A stretch of 64,000 nucleotides of DNA from Euclidia mi (Eukaryota > Arthropoda > Insecta > Lepidoptera > Erebidae). Shown here one piece after another: positions 34,826 through 46,439 of this stretch. Numbering within the stretch: position 1 is the first letter of the stretch; every line of letters starts with the position of its first letter. The position numbers and the translations under genes were made by a program. Location of the stretch: positions 103,891,279-103,955,278 of the forward strand of contig OX123182.2 of NCBI GenBank assembly GCA_944739405.2, read 5' to 3'. The notes beneath the pieces were generated by a model. The model ran no database searches. It was not told the DNA's origin and saw nothing but the letters and a program-made list of their open reading frames with translations.

Positions 34826-36104
34826 TTTTTTAATAACTGCCTTTAGGATTATATGTGACACAAAACTAGAAAAGCGAGAATTCCAAGGACAGAGGAGGCT
34901 CAGAACACTTTAGGATTTATTTATTAGAAGTGTCCGATGCAAACTAACGATTTTATAAGCAATTTAAATTCGATTCGTGATTAAAATATAAATGTTACAA
35001 ATGTGCTTCCATTTCAGTTATGAAAACATACAAATGACCATTTCCATAATTCACGTATTATCGTATTCTCTCTGTGCTGTGCTTCGACAAAATAAATATC
35101 TGCTAGTTCGTTCCGCCTTATTTTTTCGAATCTGTTTTGTTGTATCTCTGGGCTGTTGATTTTCGCTGTGATCCGGTTTTGTATTTGGTTAGTCATTTTT
35201 CGTTTCCTTGCTAGTATTAGAAATCGACGAACAAGATAAAATGCTTTTAGGCAAGGGTATCTACGTGTGAGTAGAACACTTACCTAATTCATCGATGATT
35301 AGTAAATAATACATCTTTTATATTATGACATAGATGCATACCTGAGTGTCGCTAGTTTATACTTATACCTATCTACTGGATGGACAGTATAAGATAAGCA
35401 CACACAAAAAAAATTGTGTGATCCATTTAAATTGTTACTTAGAGTCTAGGTGTTCTTCATGAACACCTAGACTCTTAGTTGAAAAATGTGACACATGTAC
35501 TTCAGGAAAAACAATTCTACGTATGAATACAGAAAGTTGAAGTAGGTTTTAAATATTTTAAACATTTTGGCGATAGAAGGTAGCAAAGTAATCTCCGTAG
35601 CGTGACATTGCCAAGTTCTTTACTCATGTATCTAAAGTCGTTCTAAGGTAATACTCATACTATACACCACCAACAAAATAGCTACATAAAACAATTTCAA
35701 AACTAATTTTCATAAACCCTCCACAACCGAAAAACAATCAACATTTTTTACTTTATCCTACACGATCCATGAACCTCATCTCTTTGTCTCACCTTGTATA
35801 TTCAAATACTTACGGATATTCAAATTTCTACCGACCTTCCCCTCAGTTAAGTACAAATAAAATTTGTGAATACGTCATACTCTTCTAATGAACCATTAAC
35901 GTAATGGCCATCGAATTAATTTGTAACCAGAATTCGATATTCAAATCCATTAATAAGATTTCGACGTTCCGCGTCGGGAAATTTGGTGACATATTGTAAA
36001 GATTTTACTCTTCATGTTTAAATCATATCATTAGTCTGAAACCAATGTAGGCGTTGGTAGCTAACATTAGTTAATAAACATGTTAACAACAATATGATCT
36101 AAAC
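34826..36104. other. no recognisable gene
   Basis: A 60-codon frame at 35014-35196 (minus), rich in charged residues, begins just after an ATG and has no recognisable domain. Contains a 15-base hairpin at 35441-35475. Confidence 0.4.
35441..35475. repeat. 15-base perfect hairpin, 5-base loop
   Basis: agagtctaggtgttc and gaacacctagactct flank ttcat. The pairing continues imperfectly outward. Confidence 0.9.
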
Positions 36105-36195
36105 ATAAATTCCTAACTTTACTGACTGACTGACAGACAAGCTACAGCCAAAACTATTAAGCGCAGGTATCTGAAATTTGGCATGTATGCTCTAA
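36105..36195 (+). repeat. Helitron-like 5' region fragment
   Basis: actgactgactgacagacaa, then gctacagccaaaactatt and tgaaatttggcatgtatg match the 5' module of the 11863-13488 element. Confidence 0.55.
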
Positions 36196-36285
36196 AAAGG
36201 GATTGCATGAAACCTCTAGTAAATTATAAATATAAAAGGTATTAGTCACTGCTCTTAAAACTTTTCAAGAAAAACTTACATAGTA

Positions 36286-36440
36286 TACTCAGTAGCAGCC
36301 CGGAGTCTAGTGATGTGCTCGGTAACGGCAATAGGCTCGCCCCCTATTACGTGGGACTTAAAAATTCATGGCGAAATGTGGGTGTAATATTAACACCTCG
36401 GCCTATCCCATCGGGGATACAGGCGTGAGACTATAATTTA
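36286..36440 (+). mobile_element. SINE-A, 5'-truncated copy
   Basis: Starts in the body at actcagtagcagcccggagt and runs to catcggggatacaggcgtga and an A-rich tail. The tRNA-like head is missing. Confidence 0.75.
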
Positions 36441-36520
36441 AAAAAAATTAAGAAAAATAAACATAGCCCGGTGCTGCGAACCTTACGCCAGTATTAAAAT
36501 GGATCATATAGATATGGAGT

Positions 36521-36895
36521 GGCAGCGATAGCCGAGTGGATATACCAACAGACTGCCATGCAGAGGGTATGGGGTTCGAATCCACGGCGCGCACCAATGA
36601 CTTTTCGGAGTTAAGTGCGTATTGAATTGTTAATTATCGCTTGTCCCGTGCCTCGGAGAGCACGTTAAGCCGTCGGTCCCGGTTGTCATGAAGATCTTTG
36701 ACAGTCGTTACAGGGCGTCAGTACCTTCTAAATAAACTGACACTAGTCTAAACCATGGTATATCGCTATCCCTTCGGGTTGCGGAGGGCAGACAGGCAGT
36801 CGCTCGGTGGAATAGCTAATTTTCAGCCAAATCCGGTTAGACTAGAAAGCGGACCCCAGATTGAAACTGGGAATAACGCTAAGAGAAAGAAGGAG
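36521..36895 (+). mobile_element. SINE-B, full copy with target duplication
   Basis: tRNA-like head with A box tagccgagtgg and B box ggttcgaatcc, about 300-base body, and tail cgctaagagaaagaagg. It is flanked by a perfect 15-base duplication atatagatatggagt (36506-36520 and 36896-36910), which fixes both ends and shows LINE-type target-primed insertion. It matches the minus-strand copy at 15136-15507. Confidence 0.95.
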
Positions 36896-36910
36896 ATATA
36901 GATATGGAGT

Positions 36911-37695
36911 AACCACCGATTTTCCACAAAAGGCTAAAACTGTCTATTGTTTCCGTCATTTTACGAATATTATATCATATCATCGTCTGTATAAAATATC
37001 TATACGAGTACTATGTAAGCAACCTAACTTAAGAATATTGAATAATACTGCAGCAAGTCCATTCAATTCCATCGAATGGATTTTATGTAAATCATGGTCA
37101 AACACATACGGGACAGAACATGACAAACTCTCCAAAAGATATTACCATATTCTTTTTTACATCAAAGAAAACGAAGGGAACTATTTATGCTGTACGTGTT
37201 TTTTGTGTACTTCATCCATTGCTGGCAAAGAAACCAAGGATGCAGAATATTATGATGTATTTTTGAATATATTTTTTTGTCAATGCCAATCCTAAACTGA
37301 GCAGGGCTTCTGGTAAGTATTGAAACGAATAAACACGGCAAGTTGCTTGATTTTGGCCGGTATCAACACTTAACAGTTTGTTATAAGTTCACACCAAATC
37401 AAATTAACAAAACTGACTATAATCTTTTTGGATTACTGAACACAAAACGAGTGACAGTTTCTAGGTACTTGTTGTCCGCCCACAGTTTCCAAGACAGGTG
37501 ATAGTTGTGTTGTTCCATTGAACGTCCACCGTCATCCCCCTCTTCAACTATAGCGAACGTCACAGTAGACTCTGTCGAAGCGCGTCATCTTCACACTTTC
37601 GTTTCGTAGTCAGTTGACGTCCCGTACTCATGACCATTCCGATATGGCCATCCTACAGGACACACGTCCCTGTGTGTTAATCTGGAACACTAAGG
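36911..37695. other. no recognisable gene
   Basis: A 144-codon plus-strand frame (36861-37295) begins inside the SINE and has no domain. I treat it as chance. Confidence 0.45.
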
Positions 37696-37930
37696 TTGTC
37701 TGCCTACCGCGTACGCACGATCAAACTGCCTACACAGTTGGTTGATACCGATTTGTACTGATTTACGGCTACAAATCAACCTCTGACAATGAATCACACA
37801 ACCAGTCAAACACCAGAGTTGTCTGCCTACCGTGTACTCACGGACAACTGCCTTCACAGTTGGTTGATACCGATTTGTACTGATTTACGGCTACAAATCA
37901 ACCTCTGACATTGAATCACACAACAATATA
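37696..37930 (+). repeat. tandem pair, 123-base unit
   Basis: ttgtctgcctaccg starts at 37696 and again at 37819. Each unit continues cacagttggttgataccgat and tacggctacaaatcaacctc. A diverged third unit is recognisable near 38265-38345 (cgatttctaccgagctacgg). It lies just beyond the 3' side of a gypsy-type coding remnant, so it could belong to that element's LTR or untranslated region. Confidence 0.8.
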
Positions 37931-38386
37931 CATGTAAGCTTAGTTTGCTACTGTCTCGTTAGTATTAAGGTTCAAACTTTGGTCTCTTCAAGATCGTCTG
38001 TTATGCTCTAATCCTCTGGCACAAAATTTCAGTATCAAAATCAATAACCAGGAAACTCAAAGTAAAACTGATTTTTCAATATCGCGCTATCTCTCAAGAT
38101 ATTATTTCAAACCAAGTAAACCAAAATATTTAAGCTCTACGTGTGATCATGGCTACGCATAGCCTAGTAACCTCCAGTTACTCTACTTTCTGCGAACCCT
38201 ACATGGGAACGACGAGTCTCTACAGGACTCTATGGTTTCCACTGAAACCCGACCTCCGCCAGAGCTGACTGCAATACCGCCTACTCTCGGACTACTAAGT
38301 TAGTAGACGCCGATTTCTACCGAGCTACGGCTACAAGTCAGGCTCTGGTACGGTCCGATCCGGTCATCATGTAAACTTAAACACTC

Positions 38387-38900
38387 TTAAATATCAGAAT
38401 TACTTTGTTCTACCTCAATTTCTTCAGTTGTACTTTGACTTTCAGGCATTTTCCGCAATCTGTCGTGTGCGTACTTATAGGTACGTTAAGAATTAAGGGC
38501 CTTGAGATTATAACGGCCACCATCAAGAAGTTCTGTGACCTCAAATGGGCCTTTATACTTAGGGTCTAACTTCGTTTGATTACGTTCCTCGTTCATATTC
38601 AACACAAAGTCATCTACTGAAAATTTACTAAGCTTTGCCTTTGTCTTATCAAACCTACGTTTCTCATATGATTTCGCATAATCTCTCACGGTATTTAGGT
38701 CAACCTCAGGTTCTACGTCAACTGCAATCAATAATAGAGGCCGTGCACACACCTTGCTTATTAACAAATCTAGGGGACTAGCTTTTGTCGTTCAGTTAAC
38801 CGTACAGTAAATCGCGAGTTAGACTTCGGCTAATGAATCCTGCCAAGAACGCTTTTGTCATACACTACATAAACCAGAGGTATCTAACAATTTTAGTGAA
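38387..38900 (-). pseudogene. Ty3/gypsy-type integrase C-terminal remnant
   Basis: The 38486-38767 minus-strand frame shows KRRFDKTKAKLSKFSVDDFV, then KLDPKYKGPFEVTELLDG and RYNLKAL. This is the C-terminal DNA-binding (GPY/F-type) part of Ty3/gypsy integrases. A TAA interrupts the frame near 38486 and more open codons follow to a second stop at 38387. Upstream (38767-38900) the core-domain end is recognisable only across stops. The element is dead. Flanking 37.6-41 kb may hold its other decayed parts but I cannot align them. Confidence 0.75.
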
Positions 38901-40909
38901 CAAAATAGCAGAGCTACTTGAGCAGCAAGGTATCCATGATTGCGATCAACAACCACACCTTAATGCACTTCGCTCTAGGAATAAAAGAAAATTATCGCAC
39001 AGCACTCATTCAAGTCGTTCGGCTATTCCTGACCCAAGTCGGTTGGGAACAAAGGTAGTCTGATCAAAATCATTACAGGTTTTAATGAAAATCACAACTA
39101 ACTCTTTCTCTCGAAGCTGACATGTTGAACAACACGCATACTCGTTAAAATAATAGGAAACTCATTAAAATATTGCATTGCTCACACTCTGACATCCATT
39201 GGGTCTTCAACATCACGATAAGCAACCCCTATCCGGTTACACAACACCACCCGGATAATCATTTTGTGCATCTAACAAAGTAATCTTAAACTAGGTTTGT
39301 TCAGCATGTTGCTTTGGTTTTCCTTATCACACAGCAAACTATAAGAAAACCTTACTAGGCTGATACTCTAGATGTTAAGTTTACTACCAAGTATCCAACC
39401 AGTCTTTACAGTGTTATAATTTTGTCATGGATAGTCTAAATACGAAGCTTATCCTAACCTAATCATTAGCGATACAGCAGCGGACCTTTCGCGTTCAAGA
39501 CGATGGACAACGTTTGTGATACTATGATAAATGCACTAATGGCTGTCTTGTTTGCGCACCAACGGAGTCTATGACTGACACAAAAGCCTCAGGGTAAACT
39601 AGGCTAATCAGAAAGGCTCTTTGCCGGTCCAACCAACGGCAACGCATGGATAAACATGCAGCCGCACAAACGGCTTATCCAGTTTATGCAAATCTACACC
39701 AACGTCAACTTGGGTACCACAAAATTATCACAACAACGACTAACAAAGTTCCCATATATTGAGAATAAGGTTAAGCATACAATCATCACTAACGAGCACT
39801 AACCTAGTTCTACCTACAATGAAAATTAAAATCTCTGAAACTGATTATCGTAACGCACTACGATGATAACTCAATCATTTTCTTATATGTCTGATAATCG
39901 AGTTTAACAGCTTCTACTAGAAACACTATCACTCGTAAACGTCCTAAGCATAACTTGGAATTGGCCAGAGAACTCGGGGCACTTGATAAACATTCCAAGC
40001 GTATCACATGAATTTTTAAAACACACAGTAGGTAATTTACACGCGTAAAATCTTAAAATTGAATTGAATTTTACTAGTGGTGCCATATAATAATCATGAG
40101 TAAGAAACATTTTAAAGTGCCATGTTAAATATGTATGCACACAAAGAAGCAGGTGTAATTGCAACACCAAGGTTGTCTGTACAACTCAGAATTACAACGA
40201 GTAACAGTGCCACTTTTTACTTAGGCTCTGATAATGTTTAAACGAAAACCGTTACGTATTATCAACACCACGAGTCGATAAAATAATGGCGCTAACCAAC
40301 CAACCGCACTTGTCTAAACAGCACCGCAGTTCACACGTACATTTAATAAATAAAAGCTTCAAGCTGTTCTACACAAAATCAGTACAGTGAGAAGCAATAG
40401 CTCCCCACAGTCTTACACTATGAACTTAGTATGTACGATTCGATTAGTTTACCAACTTTAGCGCCGCTGCCCCGTGAAGGACAGTCTAGACCGGTGTTAT
40501 TGTTCTACATTTAGCAGAAAACCAACCGAAGCTGAGTGTTGGTTCTAAAACCAATATTACAACTGCACTAGAACAATAACTAGCACGTTTCACTCAAACG
40601 CACTTGCTTGGAATAATGCAAGTCGGCCTGTACGCTCACTCTCGTTACTATTACAGTCCATAAAGTAAGACCGAGACAAGATAATCTATTTGCAAGCAAG
40701 CATAATATGATCCCAAGGTTTGTGAGTGCAAGCCACCCTCGCATGAAGAAATAAAAATAATCGCTTTCTTTTTAACCGGCGTATCAAACTCAAAACCTCC
40801 GTTCGATATCTACGCTATGGCTAGGTCACAGTGGTAGTCAGACAACCATACGCTAACATAAAATACAGCAAAGGTCGCAATTAAATCGTTCAGTACTACC
40901 CACACTTTT
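38901..40909. other. unassigned, possibly decayed gypsy sequence
   Basis: Base composition is less AT-rich than the surroundings and open frames are short. Upstream polymerase domains of the gypsy remnant would be expected here on the minus strand, but I find no convincing motif. Confidence 0.35.
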
Positions 40910-41085
40910 TTGTTTTTTTTTTCTTCTTTAAGCTATTAAAAAGAAGATTATTCACGAGATCATGCCATGGGAAACACGACACCGTAAAAGTCAAACGGTT
41001 CCACAACTCAATGTCTCGTGCAGGAATCGAACCCACAACACTCGGTACGACGTGATGGCGATATCACCACAATGATTATGACATT
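40910..41085 (-). mobile_element. SINE-like element with tRNA B box (SINE-C)
   Basis: The minus strand carries gttgtgggttcgattcctgc, a good B box (GGTTCGATTCC), about 60 bases after its start. It ends in an A-rich run (plus-strand tttttgttttttttttctt at the left). The A box is weak. A single copy in this window, unlike SINE-A and SINE-B. Confidence 0.5.
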
Positions 41086-42439
41086 TCCAAGGTTAAACGC
41101 GAAATATTTTACAACTACCGTCACTAAATAAAATTGGCAGTACCAAACTTCTCACAACAAACTGTTTAAATCCATAACACACTCAACTCGAACAAAATTG
41201 AAATCTCTTAAATGCAATACAAGTTTCATTATTCCAAAGTTATAGAAGCGAAGATAAAGTATGGAATACGATCAATGTTTGTCAGGTAACCATAAAAAGA
41301 TGGTTGAAATGGATTCTATGTGATTTGGAGGTCATATAATTATGACTTACAAGAAAAACATCTCAGCGTGTTTAATTGTTTTGTTTGAGGTTATAATTAA
41401 CATACTTATTTTAAAACGAATTCCGCGTTTGTCTGTCCGTCTGTCTGTTTGCGATAAACTCAGAAACTACTTAATGGATTGACATGCGGTTTTCATCAGT
41501 GGACGGAGTGATTCACGAAAAAGGCTTATAAACAAATTTCGTTGGGCAGCTAGCTTTTACTGAGTCTCTTGGGATCCTATCTAGCTAGAGCCGTTCCAAC
41601 AGAATGTTTCTTTATTCGTTTTCCTCAAGAAACAAAAACAAATAGGAAGTTGTTTGTATTTAACATGACCACGATGTTGATTTTCACGTAATTTTCATTC
41701 TAATACATCGTAGATTATAATGAGATGTTTTCCCAGGCCTTTCTGACTTCTACTGCATTCAGTAATAAAATGTTTTGATTAAACTCAATTCGTTTTATCA
41801 AGATTATGCTTAGCTCATTATTTGTAGGCTTACGTTATATTTTCATCTAAGATATAGCACATTTTAACTCGAACACATTCTTGATTTTAGCAGGAAGTAG
41901 TCAAGCTACAATTATTATTGTTTTACCTATGCCTAGAATGAGGCGTTTTTTGTTACTCTGTAGTTATATCCAATAATAGTCCATTTTATAATAAAAGTGA
42001 TGTGAGATATAATCGAAGTAAAACAACTCAACTAAATTACCACTAACAAATAACAGTGCTTTGGTCGAGTTCTCTTATGTTGCTGTTGTAAAATATTATT
42101 AATATTTAGTAAAAAATAAAGACGTGGTACAATTTAGGAGCCAGTACAATATAGGTCACTCTCCCCTACTATATCTAATTTTGACTTTCTTTTCTGAAAT
42201 ACTGCTAAATTTGGGGCATTATCTGACAAAACGTATTATGAAATTCCTGCTTCAAGTTTAATGACTTGATCTATACTGCCATTCCTTGAAGAGTATTTTT
42301 TTTCATACTTATATAGTATTATATCATTTTAAACATAACATTATGTCCTTAGAATGTACATACCATAATGTTCATATTTCCTTCAGTGTATAAAAATACG
42401 CGACTAAAAATAAAATAATGTTATATTTTTCACCATTTA
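41086..42439. other. no gene; one dispersed-repeat fragment
   Basis: 41395-41575 carries cgcgtttgtctgtccgtctg, then cagaaactacttaatggatt and a tcatcagtggacggagtgat-like run, the same repeat style as 9425 and 24452. The rest is AT-rich. Confidence 0.45.
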
Positions 42440-42680
42440 ATTATCATCATCAGCCTTCAATTGTCCACTGCTGGACTAGGCCTCTCCTTTGAAAGGAGGA
42501 ATTGGCCTACTATGCCACGCTGGCCAAACGGGTTGGTATAGGGTTTGTATCAAGTTTTCCTTCTCTTACAGTGCTGTTCTCTGCATAATATGCTCCCTCT
42601 GTAGGCTCTTACGATACCCATGGGATGATATGGGGTGGTGACATTGCGTATTTTTAATCCGTCACCACACGGATATAACA
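42440..42680. repeat. LINE-tail plus interspersed repeat, partner at 6.66 kb
   Basis: catcatcagccttcaattgt and cactgctggactaggcctct form a reverse-strand LINE tail, followed by cgctggccaaacgggttgg and tatagggtttgtatcaagtt shared with 6760-6800. Confidence 0.5.
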
Positions 42681-43554
42681 TTTAATAAAACTGACATAAT
42701 AAGGAACATGATAAATATTTTACTCCTTTATGCGCAAAATACGCTACAAACTATACAAAGTTTCTTTTTCGCGTATTAATTTATAATTATGTAGCAGACA
42801 ATTTGTTCGATGCCGAGTTTTACAAACGCCGTCGTCCATTTATAAACGCTTGCAGGATTGTAATATGCCGAAGGCATATTAGTCTTCTTAATATTTACAC
42901 CTAGTACGTCCAAGAAACTAGTTGTAATAAGTTAATCCTATAAAGCTCCTAACTTTGGGTGCAAATCTTTAAAAATTAGTAAAATGCCTTTTTACCCGAC
43001 TGCGGCGAAGCCCAAAAGGGAGGGTTATGTGTTTGACCTCTATACAGTATGTATGTTTGTATGTATGTATGTATGTTCGTTCCTATGTCCCCTCGTAACT
43101 ACTCAACGGCTCAACTGATTTTGATAAATGATACGTCATAAGATTCGTCTTAATGGCGCGAGTGTCACTGGGTACATACAATTTAAAAAATAACATTATA
43201 GTGGATTTTTGGCGCCAAATAGTAAGTCTTCAAAAAAATCTTCCGTCCAAACTTATCGAATGAGGTATTAAATTAAAGGGTTTTTGTAGGCAATCTCAAA
43301 AATATATATAAATAATAAATAATTTTTTATTTATTTTCTCTTCACAAATGGTTAACTTAAACACTAATATTACATACTAACAATGACGGTGCTGCATTTG
43401 TGAGAGACTGGTGCCTGAGATAGGTATAAGAATACCTGTGTTACAGGTCACCAGGCCCCATCTACTTTCGGTTATACTTTTATGTAACATGTTTTAAATC
43501 TTAACCGATGAGAAGTTAACAACTGATTAACAGTTAAAAAAAACAAAAGGAAAA
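42681..43554. other. no gene; repeat scrap with (TATG) run
   Basis: 43000-43160 has actgcggcgaagcccaaaag, agggttatgtg and a (TATG) run at about 43050-43080, typical of dispersed insect repeats. Class unknown. Confidence 0.4.
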
Positions 43555-43689
43555 AGAGAGAGAGAGAGATACAAAAAAATAAAAATAAACATGCTAGCGT
43601 GTGAGTGTGTGTGTATGTGTGCGTGTGTGTGAATGTGTGGGTATATGTATGTACGCGCGTGTGGGTGTGTGTTTGTGTGAGTGAGTGTG

Positions 43690-43748
<59 letters not shown>

Positions 43749-43800
43749 TGTGCTTGTGCGTTTGCGTATGAGTGTACGTGTGCGTGTGTGTGTGTGTGTT
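43555..43800. repeat. microsatellite: (GA)n then long (GT)n
   Basis: A short (GA) run at 43556-43569, then about 200 bases of GT with interruptions at 43592-43800, pure from about 43690 to 43744. Open frames of Cys/Val or His/Thr here are by-products. It lies directly beyond the 3' end of LINE2 (minus strand), so it may have grown from the LINE tail. Confidence 0.95.
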
Positions 43801-43824
43801 CTGTTTTGGAATATTAGGCACTTA

Positions 43825-46439
43825 CTATGAGCAGATTTTCAGTTTCACTGTAGTGTGTGTGTCTAGTGCCTTAAGCCAAGTGGATATCAATACTTTACAC
43901 GGCGATCTACACAACGGATATATCGATAACTTTGAATTGATTTTGTTGTAAAGATATCCACCAAGAAAGCAATAAAATCTGTGAGACAAACTTGTTTTTA
44001 AGGTTCTAACAGGACATACAGTTCCCTTCCTACGTTTATCCTTCGTTAGATTAGGCTTAAAGAGCAACTGAGTGTGTTTTTTTCATCACCATAGACAAAA
44101 CAAAACATTGCCGCACAGTTAGGACATCCCAAAGTTTGTAGAGTGCTGTTGTGGAGAAACGAAGGGCAAACCAGCTCCAACCTTTAATACAGCCCTTTGA
44201 GCTCGTTCCACTACCAGAAGATCAATTTTAGCTGCACCACCCCATGAAGAAATACAGTATGTTATGATTGACTGAGCAAGAGCATAATATACCAATTTCA
44301 TCGTTCTTAGATCAGCCGCACGCCTCAGTGTCTTAAATACATATATTAGTTTACGAAGTCTGGCAACTAGTACATTGATATGAGGCTTAAAGCTAAGTGT
44401 TTGGTCCAGGTAAACCCCTAAATATTTTATGCTATCAGTTCTTTGTAAAGCCATACAGGAGCATCCCATGAGCGATAGTCCAGTACACATGTGAGCCGTA
44501 ATGGAGAGAATAGGTGGTGGCAGAACCACCCAGCTTTAGGTGCAAAAGCAATATATTTGGTCTTCTCAACGTTTAGGGTTAATACATTACTTTTGAGCCA
44601 TCGGGATACTTTGTCGAGACCACACTGTGCATTGTTGAACACTTCATCCCATGTGTTTCCGGTAAACAAAAGATCAGTATCATCTGCAAAGGATAGTATT
44701 TTACCATTTTGCAGATTAAGGTCAAATAGGTCATTAATATAAACCAAAAAGAGACTAGGCTCAAGCACACTTCCCTGTGGGACTCTGCATTGTATAGTGA
44801 GGTCATCACTCACCCAATCATCTATCTTCACCCGTTGCCTCCTGTCCTCCAGGTAATTCTCAAAAAGCTTCAAAGGAAGGCCTCTGATTCCCATTCGTTC
44901 AAGTTTTTCAACAAGGAGTTTGGTACAAACGGTATCAAAGGCCTTTGCTAGGTCGAAGAATACCGTTAGACACTTTCTTCTCTTATCGGTGTTAGTAACG
45001 ATTGAGTAAGTGAGCTCATGTAAAGCGTCATTCGTGGATTTTTTGGCTCGAAAACCAAATTGGGCAGATGAGAGAAGCTCATTTGATTCCAAATATCTCA
45101 GAAGTCGTATGTTAATTAAGCGCTCCAAGATCTTTGAGAGTGTGGACAAAATTGAAATTGGCCTATAGTTATTTATGCAACTCTTCTCTACATTTTTGTA
45201 GATAGGCTTCACAATAGCTATCTTCAGTGCACGTGGAAAGACACCGGTGTTGAAAGCGAGGTGGTCAGAGGTGGTATGAGCGAGTCTTTGTACCGTTTTA
45301 AGATTCTGCCAGATATTTGATCGATTCCAACCACGGCGTCTTCTCTTAGACCCAGTATAAGTTGCTTTATTTCCCCTTCATCTGTAGGTAGTAGTACGAA
45401 AGACTTAAGCGTTCGGTGAACAGAAGCCTAGTGAGTTGTGCTTTGGTTATTGCCTCTTGTTATCTTTTCAGCTAACGATTTGCCAATGTTCGCAAAGAAT
45501 ACGTTCACTTTGTCAACGCAATCCTTTGGGTTATCCGTAGTGATAAGACTGGACGAATTATCTGTATTCCTTTTTGTTGAACATATGTTATTGATTGTCT
45601 GCCATAGTTTTTTACCATTGTGTTTTGTCTTTTCTATTTCCGTTCTATCATAGTTTATTTTGTGTTTTTTATAATTGTTGTACAGTAATTACGGTAATGT
45701 TTATAAGTTGTTTTGAGAACTTCATCGTTGGGATTCTTCTTTATCTTTTTATGTAAGCTGTCTCTGTTTCTTATACAGCGTAACAGACCATCAGTAATCC
45801 ACGGTTTATACACTCTCTTCCGATTTGAGACTCTGACTATTTTAGAGTTGTTCGTTATTGCTTCGTTTAAATAGGATATTAGAAGATTGGTCGCTAATTC
45901 AACATCGTTGGATTGTAATATCTCTGTGAAATCCAAATTATTGACTGCCATGTCCAGTTTCACATAGTCAAAACGGTTTATTGTTTTAACTTGCTGCGGA
46001 AGTTTTGTTATTAGGTTTAAATATAAACCTACGCAGTCATGATCTGTAACAGATGATTCACAAACAAAACATGTAGCAGTTAATTTAGTTTTGAGCATTA
46101 CATGATCTAAACACGTCCGACTGTGAGTGGACTCATTATGAGCAGCCAGTACAGCGTGACTAGCTAAAATATTAAGATAATCTGATGACCGTTTATCTTT
46201 GGTGTTGTGCACAATGTCAATATTTATGTCGCCACATATGATAATGGTTTGGTAATTCGACATTTTTTTTAAGAGCGTGTCAAGTGATACGTTGAAGTCA
46301 TTGGTGTTGTACTAAGCAGGGGGCGGTAAATCGCTATAATACAGGTATTTGAGTTAAATTTTATTGCCAACATATATGTTTAAATGTAATTTGTAATGCT
46401 GCTGGACATAAAAATAACAAAACAACAACAAACAGCTAT
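43825..46439 (-). pseudogene. LINE2 (CR1/Jockey-like): endonuclease C-terminus and reverse transcriptase
   Basis: Minus-strand order: endonuclease part (IIAIYRPP near 46340, IIICGDINIDI, STHSRTCLDHV, SVTDHD), a linker (VYKPWITDGLLRCIRNRDSL), then reverse transcriptase with NNYRPISILSTLSKILERL, FFDLAKAFDTV, RVPQGSVLEPSLFLVYIND and SFADDTDLLF. The thumb/C-terminal region lies in shifted frames (QRTDSIKYLGVYLDQTLSF, ITYCISSWGG), with a last coding block at 43825-44067. Breaks: a stop after YRPPA, frameshifts near 45655, 44500 and 44100, and stops around 45430. The N-terminal endonuclease is replaced by the LINE1 3' end at 46440. Confidence 0.85.

Noticed and set aside
36521..36600. Possible tRNA gene
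   Set aside because: tRNA-like head of SINE-B, defined by target duplications around the whole 375 bases.
36861..37295. 144-codon plus-strand open frame
   Set aside because: Starts inside SINE-B and shows no domain. Chance frame.
37696..37930. CRISPR-like array
   Set aside because: Two direct 123-base tandem units without spacers in a eukaryotic context. An ordinary tandem duplication.
43594..43821. His/Thr-rich and Cys/Val-rich open frames
   Set aside because: Translation of a dinucleotide microsatellite.
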